NCBI GenBank assembly: GCA_023423065.1
Contig: JAFAGC010000010.1
Span: forward strand, 62,001 to 126,000
Direction of reading: 5' to 3'
From: Pseudomonadota bacterium
GTDB taxonomy: Bacteria; Pseudomonadota; Gammaproteobacteria; Steroidobacterales; Steroidobacteraceae
Length of the DNA: 64,000 bases
Below the pieces are notes generated by a model. It did no database searches. It saw only the letters and a program-made list of their open reading frames with translations, and was not told where the DNA came from. This document shows, piece by piece, positions 26,224 through 35,009 of the stretch. Within the stretch, counting starts at the first letter, position 1; each line of letters begins with the position of its first letter. The translations under genes were made by a program, and so were the position numbers.

Positions 26224-26300
26224 TGGCGGAGCGGACGGGACTCGAACCCGCGACCCCCGGCGTGACAGGCCGGTATTCTAACCAACTGAACTACCGCTCC
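26224..26300 (-). tRNA. tRNA-Asp(GTC)
   Basis: A 77-base cloverleaf on the minus strand with acceptor stem GGAGCGG/CCGCTCC, discriminator G and encoded CCA. The anticodon loop CTGTCAC gives GTC. The T arm is GCGGGTTCGAGTCCCGT. It lies between tRNA-Val and ppiD. Confidence 0.95.
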
Positions 26301-26306
26301 AATTTT

Positions 26307-26381
26307 TGGTGGGTGCTGAGGGTTTCGAACCCCCGACCCTCGCCTTGTAAGGGCGATGCTCTACCGCTGAGCTAAGCACCC
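26307..26381 (-). tRNA. tRNA-Val(TAC)
   Basis: A 75-base cloverleaf on the minus strand with acceptor GGGTGCT/AGCACCC, discriminator A and encoded CCA. The anticodon loop CTTACAA gives TAC. It is six bases upstream of tRNA-Asp, so the two are one transcript. In the 137 bases between lon and this gene, GTGAAA, 17 bases, then TACGAT on the minus strand is a weak promoter candidate. Confidence 0.95.
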
Positions 26382-26469
26382 GTCGACAGGCCGCCCGCGA
26401 AAGGCCGCGCAGTCTAGCGGATCGTATCCAGGGACGGAAGCCGTTTCACGGGCTCGCGCCCGGGACTTA

Positions 26470-26486
26470 ACCCGGCTTCGCCGGGT
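26470..26486 (-). terminator. Hairpin downstream of lon
   Basis: A perfect 7-bp stem ACCCGGC-TTC-GCCGGGT lies about 33 bases after the lon stop on the minus strand. It is followed by GGGTTAAG rather than a clean U-run, so it may act as a weak terminator or as an RNA 3'-end structure ahead of the tRNA operon. A second small inverted repeat (GGCCC/GGGCC) straddles the lon stop codon at 26512-26527. Confidence 0.45.
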
Positions 26487-26518
26487 CCGTTATTGACAAG
26501 AGCACGCCCCTAGGCCCG

Positions 26519-28987
26519 TCAGTGGGCCTGGACCTCTTTGTTGGAACGCCGGCCGGCACGACGTGGCCGCTTTTCCGGCGCGGCCGGCGGATTCGCGATA
26601 CGCGGCGTGGGCCGGCTCGCGAGCGCGATCTCGAACACCTCATCGATCCACTTGACGGGACGGATGTCGAGCTTGCCCTTGATGTTGTCCGGGATCTCGG
26701 TGAGATCCTTTTCGTTGTCGACCGGGATGAGCACGGTGGTGATGCCGCCGCGATGAGCCGCGAGCAGCTTCTCCTTGAGTCCGCCGATCGGCAGTACTTC
26801 GCCGCGCAGCGTGATCTCGCCGGTCATTGCGACATCCGATCGCACCGGGATCTTCGTGAGAGCGGACACGAGCGCCGTGCACATGCCGATACCGGCGGAC
26901 GGACCGTCCTTGGGCGTCGCACCTTCCGGCATGTGCAGATGCACGTCGTGCTTCTGGTAGAAGTCCGGATCGATGCCGAGCACGTTCGCGCGCGAGCGCA
27001 CGACCGTCATCGCGGCCTGGATCGACTCCTGCATCACCTCACCCAGCTGACCGGTGTGCTGCAGCTTGCCCTTGCCGGGCACGACCGCGGCTTCGATCGT
27101 GAGCAGCTCGCCGCCGACTTCCGTCCAGGCGAGGCCGGTGACGTGACCGATGCGGTTCTCTTCCTCGGCCTTGCCGTAGCGGAAGCGACGCACGCCGAGG
27201 AACTTGTCGAGATTCCTGGCGGTGACGGTGACCGACTTTTCGGCCGCCTTCTCGCCCTTCTCGGCTTTCTCCGGCTTCTTCGCCGCCAGCAACAGCTGCT
27301 TCACGGCCTTGCGGCAGATGCGCGCGAGCTCGCGCTCGAGATTGCGCACGCCCGCTTCGCGCGTGTAGTAGCGGATGATGTCGAGGATCACGTCATCGCC
27401 GCACTTGAGCTCTTCGGGCTTGAGGCCGTTCTGCTTGACCTGCTTCGGCAGCAGGTACTTCTTCGCGATGTTGAGCTTCTCGTCCTCGGTGTAACCGGGC
27501 AGACGGATCACTTCCATGCGATCGAGCAAGGGCGCGGGAATGTTCAGGCTGTTGGCCGTGCAGACGAACATCACCTGCGAAAGGTCGAGATCGACCTCGA
27601 GGTAATGGTCGTTGAACGTCGCGTTCTGTTCGGGATCGAGCACTTCCAGCAGCGCCGATGACGGATCGCCGCGGAAGTCCATCGACATCTTGTCGATTTC
27701 GTCGAGCAGGAACAGCGGATTGTGCACGGCGGTCTTCGCCATGTTCTGCACGATCTTGCCGGGCATCGAGCCGATGTACGTACGGCGATGGCCGCGAATC
27801 TCGGCCTCGTCACGTACGCCACCCAGGCTCATGCGCACGAACTTGCGATTCGTCGCGCGCGCGATGCTCTGGCCCAGCGAGGTCTTGCCGACGCCCGGCG
27901 GACCCACGAGGCAGAGGATCGGTCCCTTGATCTTGTCGACGCGCTGCTGGACGGCCAGGTATTCGACGATGCGCTCCTTGACCTTGTCCAACCCGAAGTG
28001 GTCTTCGTCCAGCACCTTCTCGGCGCGGGCGATGTCCTTGAGGATCTTGGTGCGTTTCTTCCACGGCACCTTCACGAGCCAGTCGATGTAGTTGCGCACG
28101 ACGGTGGCTTCGGCCGACATCGGCGACATCATCTTGAGCTTGTTCATCTCGGCGTTGGCTTTCTCCAGCGCCTCTTTCGGCATGCCCGCCTTCTTGATGC
28201 GGTTCTCGAGATCGGTGAGTTCGTTGCCGCCCTCTTCCATCTCGCCGAGCTCTTTCTGAATGGCCTTCATCTGCTCATTCAGGTAGTACTCGCGCTGGCT
28301 CTTCTCCATCTGCGCCTTGACGCGGCCGCGGATGCGCTTCTCGATCTGCAGCACGTCCATCTCGCCTTCGATGGCGACCAGCACGTGCTCGAGGCGCTTG
28401 CGCACGTCGAGGATCTCGAGAACCTTCTGCTTCTCGGGTAGTTTGAGCGCCATGTGCGCGGCCACGGTGTCCGCCAGGCGGCCGGGCTGCTCGATGCCGG
28501 CGAGCGCCGTGAGCACCTCGGGTGGCACCTTCTTGTTGAGCTTCACGTACTGCTCGAACTGCGAGATCACGGAGCGCGCGAGGACGTCGAGCTCCTTCTC
28601 GTCGTAGGTGTCGGCGTCGGGCTCGGTGATGACGTCGGCGGTGTAATGCTCGCCGGTGTGCATCGTTTCGATGCGCGCGCGATCCACTCCTTCGACCAGC
28701 ACCTTGACGGTTCCGTCGGGTAGTTTGAGCAACTGCAGGATCGAGGCCACGGTGCCGATGCGATAGAGATCGTCGGCCTTGGGGTCATCGACGTCCGGCT
28801 GCTTCTGCGCGATCAGCATGATGCGCTTGTCGGCCTTCATCGCGACGTCGAGCGCGTGGATGGATTTCTCGCGCCCGACGAACAGTGGAATGACCATGTG
28901 CGGGTAGACCACCACGTCGCGCAGTGGCAGTACCGGCAGACCATGGATGGCTACGGACTTGGTGGAAGTCGAGGCGGTTTCGGTCAC
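26519..28987 (-). CDS. lon: ATP-dependent protease La (Lon)
   Basis: An 822-aa LonA protease. The N-terminal substrate domain is followed by a coiled-coil region (about residues 195-290). The AAA+ module has Walker A GPPGVGKTSLGQ and Walker B LFLLDEIDKM, and the C-terminal protease domain has the catalytic Ser in KDGPSAGIGM. A Lys/Glu-rich insert (KKPEKAEKGEKAAEK) lies between the AAA+ and protease domains. Lon degrades misfolded and regulatory proteins. The frame opens with GTG at 28987. A consensus heat-shock promoter lies about 80-105 bases upstream, so sigma-32 control is directly supported. Confidence 0.96.
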   Translation of the reverse strand: MTETASTSTKSVAIHGLPVLPLRDVVVYPHMVIPLFVGREKSIHALDVAMKADKRIMLIAQKQPDVDDPKADDLYRIGTVASILQLLKLPDGTVKVLVEGVDRARIETMHTGEHYTADVITEPDADTYDEKELDVLARSVISQFEQYVKLNKKVPPEVLTALAGIEQPGRLADTVAAHMALKLPEKQKVLEILDVRKRLEHVLVAIEGEMDVLQIEKRIRGRVKAQMEKSQREYYLNEQMKAIQKELGEMEEGGNELTDLENRIKKAGMPKEALEKANAEMNKLKMMSPMSAEATVVRNYIDWLVKVPWKKRTKILKDIARAEKVLDEDHFGLDKVKERIVEYLAVQQRVDKIKGPILCLVGPPGVGKTSLGQSIARATNRKFVRMSLGGVRDEAEIRGHRRTYIGSMPGKIVQNMAKTAVHNPLFLLDEIDKMSMDFRGDPSSALLEVLDPEQNATFNDHYLEVDLDLSQVMFVCTANSLNIPAPLLDRMEVIRLPGYTEDEKLNIAKKYLLPKQVKQNGLKPEELKCGDDVILDIIRYYTREAGVRNLERELARICRKAVKQLLLAAKKPEKAEKGEKAAEKSVTVTARNLDKFLGVRRFRYGKAEEENRIGHVTGLAWTEVGGELLTIEAAVVPGKGKLQHTGQLGEVMQESIQAAMTVVRSRANVLGIDPDFYQKHDVHLHMPEGATPKDGPSAGIGMCTALVSALTKIPVRSDVAMTGEITLRGEVLPIGGLKEKLLAAHRGGITTVLIPVDNEKDLTEIPDNIKGKLDIRPVKWIDEVFEIALASRPTPRIANPPAAPEKRPRRAGRRSNKEVQAH

Positions 28988-29065
28988 GCGCTGGGCCCTC
29001 GCAGACTGCGAGACGCTGCGAAATGCAGCATCCCGCGGCTGTATTTAGTCAAAGTGTAGCGCGGG

Positions 29066-29092
29066 AAATGGGGCGTGAAGTGTGTCTTTCAA
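29066..29092 (-). promoter_or_regulatory. Sigma-32 (heat-shock) promoter of lon
   Basis: On the minus strand TTGAAA (29092-29087) is followed after exactly 13 bases by CCCCATTT (29073-29066). This matches the sigma-32 consensus of TTGAAA, a 13-15 base spacer and CCCCAT-T. The -35 element sits in the loop and arm of a short inverted repeat (GTGTGT-CTTTCA-ACACAC on the plus strand at 29080-29097). A 7-bp outer stem GGGGCGT/ACGCCCC (29070-29076 and 29105-29111) encloses the whole element. Transcription would start near 29058, leaving a leader of about 70 bases before the lon GTG. Confidence 0.75.
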
Positions 29093-29130
29093 CACACCTG
29101 AGAGACGCCCCGATCGATGCATGAAGTGTC

Positions 29131-29150
29131 CCGCCGGAAGATTCCGGCGG
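29131..29150 (-). terminator. Hairpin downstream of clpX
   Basis: A perfect inverted repeat CCGCCGGAA-GA-TTCCGGCGG lies 28 bases past the clpX stop. No U-run follows, so it may be an attenuating or 3'-stabilising structure between clpX and lon rather than a strong intrinsic terminator. Confidence 0.35.
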
Positions 29151-29177
29151 TACTCGTAGGGATTCGGCGTCCGGCCG

Positions 29178-30497
<1,320 letters not shown>

Positions 30498-30676
30498 CGT
30501 TGCTCCGCGTGACACTGACCGGACAAGATGCCCCGTCAGCCTTGGTTTCTATATATCACGGGTCCGCATGGTGACAAAGTCGCACCCCGGCGGAACCCGT
30601 TGTTTATATGGGATTTGTCGAGAACTGCGAGTCGCTTCGCAATTGCCGTCCCGCCGCTGCCGGGCGTCGGGAATCT

Positions 30677-31300
30677 TTACGGCGTCGGCGCGGTCGGAGG
30701 CGCCACACGCTTGTCGAGTAACTTATCTACAAGCCCGTAAGCGACCGCCTCGGTCGGGCTCATGAAATTGTCGCGTTCGGAGTCGGCCCGGATCTTGTCC
30801 ACCGTCTGACCGGTGTGGCGGGCAAGAATTTCATTCAGCCGCTCGCGAATCTTGAGGATTTCCTGGGCCTGGATGTGGATGTCGCTGGCCTGGCCCTGGT
30901 AGCCGCCGGAGGGCTGGTGAATCATCGCGCGCGAATTGGGCAGCATGAACCGCTTGCCCTTCGCACCGCCGGCGAGCAGGACCGCACCCATGGAGGCCGC
31001 CATGCCGACGCAGATCGTGCTCACGTCCGGCTTGATGAACTGCATGGTGTCGTAGATCGCCAGGCCGGCGCTTACGGACCCGCCGGGGGAATTGATGTAA
31101 AGGGCAATGTCCTTCTCGGGGTTTTCCGATTCGAGGAACAGCAACTGCGCAACGATGACGTTTGCCATGTAGTCCTCGACCGGACCCACGGCGAACACGA
31201 CGCGTTCCTTGAGCAGGCGCGAATAAATGTCGTAGGAACGTTCGCCGCGGGCGGTTTGCTCCACGACGATCGGAACCAGGTTCAAGGCGCGCTCGTTCAT
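30677..31300 (-). CDS. clpP: ATP-dependent Clp protease proteolytic subunit ClpP
   Basis: A 207-aa serine peptidase of the Clp family. The catalytic Ser103 lies in VGMAASMGAV and His128 in AMIHQPSGG. INSPGGSVSAG forms the oxyanion loop. Fourteen subunits assemble into the degradation chamber that pairs with ClpX. A GGAG site lies six bases before the ATG. It follows tig by 31 bases and precedes clpX by 179. That second gap may hold a separate clpX promoter, but none was obvious. Confidence 0.96.
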   Translation of the reverse strand: MNERALNLVPIVVEQTARGERSYDIYSRLLKERVVFAVGPVEDYMANVIVAQLLFLESENPEKDIALYINSPGGSVSAGLAIYDTMQFIKPDVSTICVGMAASMGAVLLAGGAKGKRFMLPNSRAMIHQPSGGYQGQASDIHIQAQEILKIRERLNEILARHTGQTVDKIRADSERDNFMSPTEAVAYGLVDKLLDKRVAPPTAPTP

Positions 31301-31331
31301 CGAAATCTCCTAAATACTCCGGGCCTGATCT

Positions 31332-32636
31332 TCAGCTCTCGCTCTTGCCGAACTGCGTGAGGTCCGAGAAGGTCGCGGCCTTGTCGGTAACCTTGGCCTG
31401 ACTCAGCACCCAGTCGATCGCCTGAGTCTCGAGAACCTGCGACTCTATTTGTCGCATCAGGTCGGGGTTTTGCAAGTAGGCACGTCGCACTTCGTCCGGT
31501 TTGGAATACGACGAGGCCACTTCGTTCAGTTTTTCCTGCACGGATTCGCGGCTGACCTTGAGGTTCGCGGCACGCACGACCTCGCTCATGAGCAGGCTCA
31601 GCGCGACCCGCCGACGGGCGGGTTCCTCGAACGGCTCGCGCGGCGGCAACTGCTTGGCGTCGCGCACACCGGCGCGGCGGAGCATCTCGACCTGCAGTTC
31701 CTGAACGCGCTCATCGACCAGCTGCCGCGGCAGCTCGAGCGGGTTCGCCTTGTACAGCCCTTCGAGGATCTGGCCGCGCACGTTCTGGCGCACGGCTTCG
31801 TTGAGTTCGCGCTCCATGTTCGCGCGCACTTCGTTGCGCAGGCTGTCGATGCTGCCGTCGGCGATGCCGAAACTCTTGGCGAATGCCTCGTCGAGCGGCG
31901 CGAGCTGCTGTTCCTCGACCTTCACGATCTGGATCGAGAAATGCGCGGTCTTTCCGGCGAGATCCTTGTTCGGATGTTCCGTCGGGAACGTCGCGTCGGT
32001 TTCGCGCGTATCCCCCGCGCTCGCGCCCACCAGCGCGTCTTCGAACTCCTTCATGACCTGGCCCGTGCCGACGGTGATCGCGACGTCTTCACCGCTGCCA
32101 CCCTCGAACGCGACGCCGTCGATCGTGCCCTTGAAGCTGACCGTCACGCGATCGTTCGCCGCCGCGGCGCGCGCGGCTTCGACGAACGACGGGCGCTGCT
32201 TGCGCAACGTGTCGATCATCGCGTCCAGGTCCGCGTCGGTGACGCTGGCGACGGGCTTCTCCACGGAGATTTCCGAAATCGGCTGCAGCTTCACTTCGGG
32301 CAGCACTTCGAACACCGCGGCGTACTTGAGATCGCCACCCGGACCCATCGCGATCGGCTCGATGCGCGGACCGCCCGCCGGGTTCAGTTTTTCGCGTGCG
32401 ACGGCCTCCGAGAACGAGGAGCGCAGCAGATCGCTGACGACCTCGCCGTGCACCTGCTCGCCGTATTGCTGGCGAATCACCGCGAGCGGCGCCTTGCCCG
32501 GGCGGAAGCCCTTGAGACGCGCCGTGCGCGAAATCTTGTTCAAGCGCTGCGCGACTTCACCGTCGACCTGCGCGGCCGGGATCGCCACCTCTAGACGGCG
32601 CTCAAGTCCGCCCGTGGCGGTCACTGAAACCTGCAT
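31332..32636 (-). CDS. tig: Trigger factor, ribosome-associated chaperone
   Basis: A 434-aa trigger factor. The N-terminal ribosome-binding domain carries the loop FRPGKAPLAVI, a central FKBP-type PPIase domain spans about residues 150-245 (VTVSFKGTIDG onward), and a helical C-terminal chaperone domain follows. Two ATGs are available. The second (32636) gives the canonical MQVSV start and is eight bases from a GAGGA ribosome site, whereas the first (32642) is only two bases from it, so I use 32636. tRNA-Leu lies just upstream on the same strand. Confidence 0.94.
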   Translation of the reverse strand: MQVSVTATGGLERRLEVAIPAAQVDGEVAQRLNKISRTARLKGFRPGKAPLAVIRQQYGEQVHGEVVSDLLRSSFSEAVAREKLNPAGGPRIEPIAMGPGGDLKYAAVFEVLPEVKLQPISEISVEKPVASVTDADLDAMIDTLRKQRPSFVEAARAAAANDRVTVSFKGTIDGVAFEGGSGEDVAITVGTGQVMKEFEDALVGASAGDTRETDATFPTEHPNKDLAGKTAHFSIQIVKVEEQQLAPLDEAFAKSFGIADGSIDSLRNEVRANMERELNEAVRQNVRGQILEGLYKANPLELPRQLVDERVQELQVEMLRRAGVRDAKQLPPREPFEEPARRRVALSLLMSEVVRAANLKVSRESVQEKLNEVASSYSKPDEVRRAYLQNPDLMRQIESQVLETQAIDWVLSQAKVTDKAATFSDLTQFGKSES

Positions 32637-32671
32637 ATCCATTCCTCAACTCGTTTGTAACGCTGCGCGAT

Positions 32672-32756
32672 TGGTGCGAAAGGAGAGACTCGAACTCTCA
32701 CGGGTTGCCCCACTGGAACCTAAATCCAGCGCGTCTACCAGTTCCGCCACTCTCGC
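32672..32756 (-). tRNA. tRNA-Leu(TAG)
   Basis: An 85-base class II tRNA with acceptor GCGAGAG/CTTTCGC, a long variable arm (TGGGGCAACCCG), discriminator A and encoded CCA. The anticodon loop contains TAG. It reads toward tig, 35 bases ahead of it, so a tRNA-mRNA dual transcript is possible. Confidence 0.95.
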
Positions 32757-32863
32757 CCCCAGGCGCGAGGGGCGCGGATTATATGCCAATCCGGTACATC
32801 GAACCCGCACCGTTCTGACCCCTTTTTTGGCTATGCTTCGCCGCCACCTCACAGGGACATAAG

Positions 32864-33232
32864 ATGGGACAAACAGGCAATTTCCTCCTCGTGGGACTGC
32901 TGACCATCTCTTCCGGAGTGCTCGACGCCCGGGGATTCGTCTATGCCTCGCGGGCATGGCCCGGGGACACGCTCGACCCGAAAATCGCCCTGGCCTCGCT
33001 GGCCGCCTTCGCCGGCGGAGTCTCCCTGTACATCATCGCCGTGAAATTCATGCAGTCGGCTTCGATCCAGGGCGTCGCGCTGCAGAGCGGCATCTGGTTC
33101 GTCGTCACGGCGATCGGCATAGCCGCGATGGATGGAACTCTGGTGCAATGGACGCGTACCCAGCAGGTGGTCGGGGTGGCCGTGGCCGTAGCGCTGTGCT
33201 GGCTGATCTCGACCACCCGGTCGGCCGCCTGA
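32864..33232 (+). CDS. Small four-TM membrane protein
   Basis: A 122-aa hydrophobic protein with four predicted TM segments at about residues 6-28, 42-63, 70-92 and 100-117. The size and four-helix layout resemble half-size DMT-superfamily (SMR-like) transporters, and SIQGVALQSGIWFVVTAIGI is compatible with the third SMR helix. The conserved acidic residue of SMR helix 1 is not evident (VLDARG is the only acid there). GGGA lies seven bases before the ATG. The gene precedes the Trm112-like gene by 14 bases. I do not assign a function. Confidence 0.65.
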   Translation: MGQTGNFLLVGLLTISSGVLDARGFVYASRAWPGDTLDPKIALASLAAFAGGVSLYIIAVKFMQSASIQGVALQSGIWFVVTAIGIAAMDGTLVQWTRTQQVVGVAVAVALCWLISTTRSAA

Positions 33233-33246
33233 AAAAGAGGAATTCC

Positions 33247-33444
33247 GTGGATCCCAGACTGATCGAAATGCTCGCCTGCCCGATATCGAAGGCGCCGGTT
33301 TTTTTCTCCGAATCCCGCCAGCTCATCGTCTGCCCGACCAGCAAGCTCGCCTACCCGATCAAGGACGGGATCGCGGCGATGCTTCCCGAGGATGCGATCA
33401 AGCTGGAAGACAACGATCCGTTGCTCGCGCGGCAACCGGGCTGA
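33247..33444 (+). CDS. Trm112/YcaR-family small protein with missing zinc cysteines
   Basis: A 65-aa protein starting at GTG 33247, with AGAGGA six bases upstream. The core LIEMLACPISKAPV, LIVCPTSKLAYPIKDGIAAM and LPEDA matches the Trm112-like (YcaR) family. That family normally has CxxC pairs in both knuckles. Here each knuckle keeps only its first Cys (CPIS and CPTS), so tetrahedral zinc binding looks lost. E. coli YcaR also lacks part of the second pair. Family members can activate methyltransferases in eukaryotes; the bacterial role is not settled. Confidence 0.8.
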   Translation: MDPRLIEMLACPISKAPVFFSESRQLIVCPTSKLAYPIKDGIAAMLPEDAIKLEDNDPLLARQPG

Positions 33445-33451
33445 AGCCCGG

Positions 33452-34150
33452 TCAGCCGCCCGGGCCGGGCTCGTAGAATTTGACGAGCTTGCGCTCGATC
33501 CGCGCGAAGTCGTCGAAGTTCGCGAGCTTGCGCAGGTCGCGCGATTCGCGACCTAACAATCCCAGCTTGAGAGCCAGCGCGACGAGCGGATTCTGGGGCC
33601 GCTCGTGGAACGGGATCTGGTTGAAGTCGAACAGCTTCGGCCCACCGGTGCGCCGGTCCACCATCACGTTCATCGCGTGCAGGTCGATGTCGTAGAGATC
33701 CGCCGCGTGGCTGAGCCGCACGAGTTCCGCGAGGTCTTCCTTGAAGCGCGGCGAGATGAACCCGGCATTGTCGCGGCGGGCGAAGTAGTAGATCTCGCCG
33801 TCCAGATATTCCTGCAGCGTCATCTGCAGCTCCGGCTCGACCAGGTAACCCAGCGGTTCGGCCACGTACTGCGACATCCCCGGCGCGCGATAGAACGCCT
33901 GGTTGCGGCGATGTTCGAATTCGGCCAACGGCAGCGGATGTTTGCGCGCGTGGCGCAGGACTTCGGCGGGCTTGTAGACCTTGAGACTCGCCTCGCGATC
34001 GCGCCAGCGCGCCCGGTAAACGACGGAGCGCTTGCCCTCACCGATCTTTTCGCCGATTTCGATGCCGGCGAAGGCGGTCCCGGCCAGACTGCTCCGAACG
34101 CGAGCCGGCTCGATGGACTGGGTGTCATCGCGGGACGGTTGCTCTGACAT
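33452..34150 (-). CDS. Protein-kinase-fold protein, Kdo/heptose-kinase-like
   Basis: A 232-aa protein with a compact kinase fold. A glycine-rich start is IGEGKRSVVY (about 36-45), the ATP-binding Lys is K57 in ASLKVYK, the catalytic loop is DIDLHAMN (D156, N161) and the metal site is LFDFN (D175). The order and DxDLHxxN loop resemble WaaP/KdkA lipopolysaccharide kinases and YrbL-type proteins rather than canonical Ser/Thr kinases. It ends seven bases from the convergent Trm112-like gene and starts beside tRNA-Lys. The substrate is unknown; phosphorylation of an LPS sugar is one possibility. Confidence 0.7.
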   Translation of the reverse strand: MSEQPSRDDTQSIEPARVRSSLAGTAFAGIEIGEKIGEGKRSVVYRARWRDREASLKVYKPAEVLRHARKHPLPLAEFEHRRNQAFYRAPGMSQYVAEPLGYLVEPELQMTLQEYLDGEIYYFARRDNAGFISPRFKEDLAELVRLSHAADLYDIDLHAMNVMVDRRTGGPKLFDFNQIPFHERPQNPLVALALKLGLLGRESRDLRKLANFDDFARIERKLVKFYEPGPGG

Positions 34151-34181
34151 TCGGCGTATTTACGCCCGCGATGCGGGGAAG

Positions 34182-34257
34182 TGGTGGGCCGTGTAGGGGT
34201 CGAACCTACGACCTACTGATTAAGAGTCAGCTGCTCTACCAACTGAGCTAACGGCCC
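34182..34257 (-). tRNA. tRNA-Lys(CTT)
   Basis: A 76-base cloverleaf on the minus strand with acceptor GGGCCGT/ACGGCCC, discriminator A and encoded CCA. The anticodon loop CTCTTAA gives CTT. It stands alone between the kinase-fold gene and the rhamnose cluster. Confidence 0.95.
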
Positions 34258-34355
34258 GTCCGCAGGGGCGCGCACTCTACCAGAGCGAAAACGAAAATCC
34301 ACCGCGAGTCGCCAAAAGTATCTTCGTCGGGACACCCTTGGGCGCTGGCGCATAC

Positions 34356-34392
34356 CGATCAAGTACGATAAAAAGCGATCAAACTCGATCGA
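34356..34392. promoter_or_regulatory. Phased CGATC repeats upstream of the rhamnose cluster
   Basis: CGATCAA occurs at 34356 and 34376 (20 bases apart) and CGATCGA at 34386 (10 bases later), so all three lie on the same helical face. They sit 26-62 bases before the first ORF of the cluster and flank TACGATAAAA, a possible -10 region. This could be an operator for a catabolic regulator, but no regulator gene is adjacent. Confidence 0.3.
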
Positions 34393-34417
34393 ATGGCAAG
34401 ACACGGGGGAACCCAGC

Positions 34418-34675
34418 ATGAGCATCGTCGGCGGGGGCCGCCCCGCGGAGTCCGCTTGCTTGAAATCGTTGATCGCATGCGCTGCGCCGGCCGCGGTGCC
34501 CGTCACGGTCTCGTCGGGGCCGGCGGTGGCGGCCGAGGCGCGGCCACGGATCTTCGACTATGCCGCCGGAGGCAACGCCGCGGGTTTGCCAACTGCGCGC
34601 AAGGTGGTCGAGGGCCTGCGCCAGTCCGATGCGTCATTGCTCGCGGGCCTCGCAAATTCCGGAGCAACAAGATGA
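34418..34675 (+). CDS. Unrecognised 85-aa ORF coupled to rhaM
   Basis: An 85-aa frame starting ATG at 34418 with GGGGGA about eight bases upstream. Its stop overlaps the rhaM start as ATGA. The middle is a weakly hydrophobic Ala/Val segment (SLIACAAPAAVPVTVSS) and the end reads PTARKVVEGLRQSDASLLAG. I recognise no family. The start-stop overlap and ribosome site argue for translation. It may be a leader that couples rhaM translation, a small exported protein, or the shortened 5' end of a once longer gene. Confidence 0.4.
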   Translation: MSIVGGGRPAESACLKSLIACAAPAAVPVTVSSGPAVAAEARPRIFDYAAGGNAAGLPTARKVVEGLRQSDASLLAGLANSGATR

Positions 34676-34983
34676 AGCACGCATTCCGCATGCAGCTCGA
34701 GCCCGGCAACGTAGCCGAATACCAGAAACGCCACGACGAGATCTGGCCCGAGCTCGCGCAGCTGCTGCGCGACTCGGGCATCCACGACTATTCGATCTTT
34801 CTCGACGAGGAGTCGCTGCAGCTGTTCGCGGTGCTCGAGCTGCGCGACGACAACCGGCACGACGAGCTCCAGAACCATCCGCTCATGCGTCGCTGGTGGG
34901 ATCACATGAAGGACCTCATGCAGACTCATCCCGACGGCCGCCCGGTCGAATGGCCGCTGGTACGCGTTTTCCATCTCGACTGA
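34672..34983 (+). CDS. rhaM: L-rhamnose mutarotase
   Basis: A 103-aa protein of the RhaM/YiiL family with the normal length for the family. Its first half contains the conserved YQKRHDEIWPEL, where the His is catalytic, and the second half LIFxxRWW-type residues (HPLMRRWWDHMKDLM) and VFHLD at the end. It interconverts the alpha and beta anomers of L-rhamnose before isomerisation. It is translationally coupled to the preceding ORF and 26 bases before the GH105 gene, so rhamnose released by that hydrolase is the likely substrate. Confidence 0.9.
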   Translation: MKHAFRMQLEPGNVAEYQKRHDEIWPELAQLLRDSGIHDYSIFLDEESLQLFAVLELRDDNRHDELQNHPLMRRWWDHMKDLMQTHPDGRPVEWPLVRVFHLD

Positions 34984-35009
34984 CACACCCAGGAATTCGA
35001 GGATTCTTC

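Noticed and set aside
26224..26381. tRNA pair as a possible integration site for a mobile element.
   Set aside because: No integrase, no duplicated tRNA 3' end and no change in gene content were seen on either side.
34393..34983. Long in-frame upstream extension of RhaM from 34393.
   Set aside because: The extension is Arg/Gly-rich without similarity, whereas ATG 34672 gives the exact family length and is coupled to the preceding ORF.
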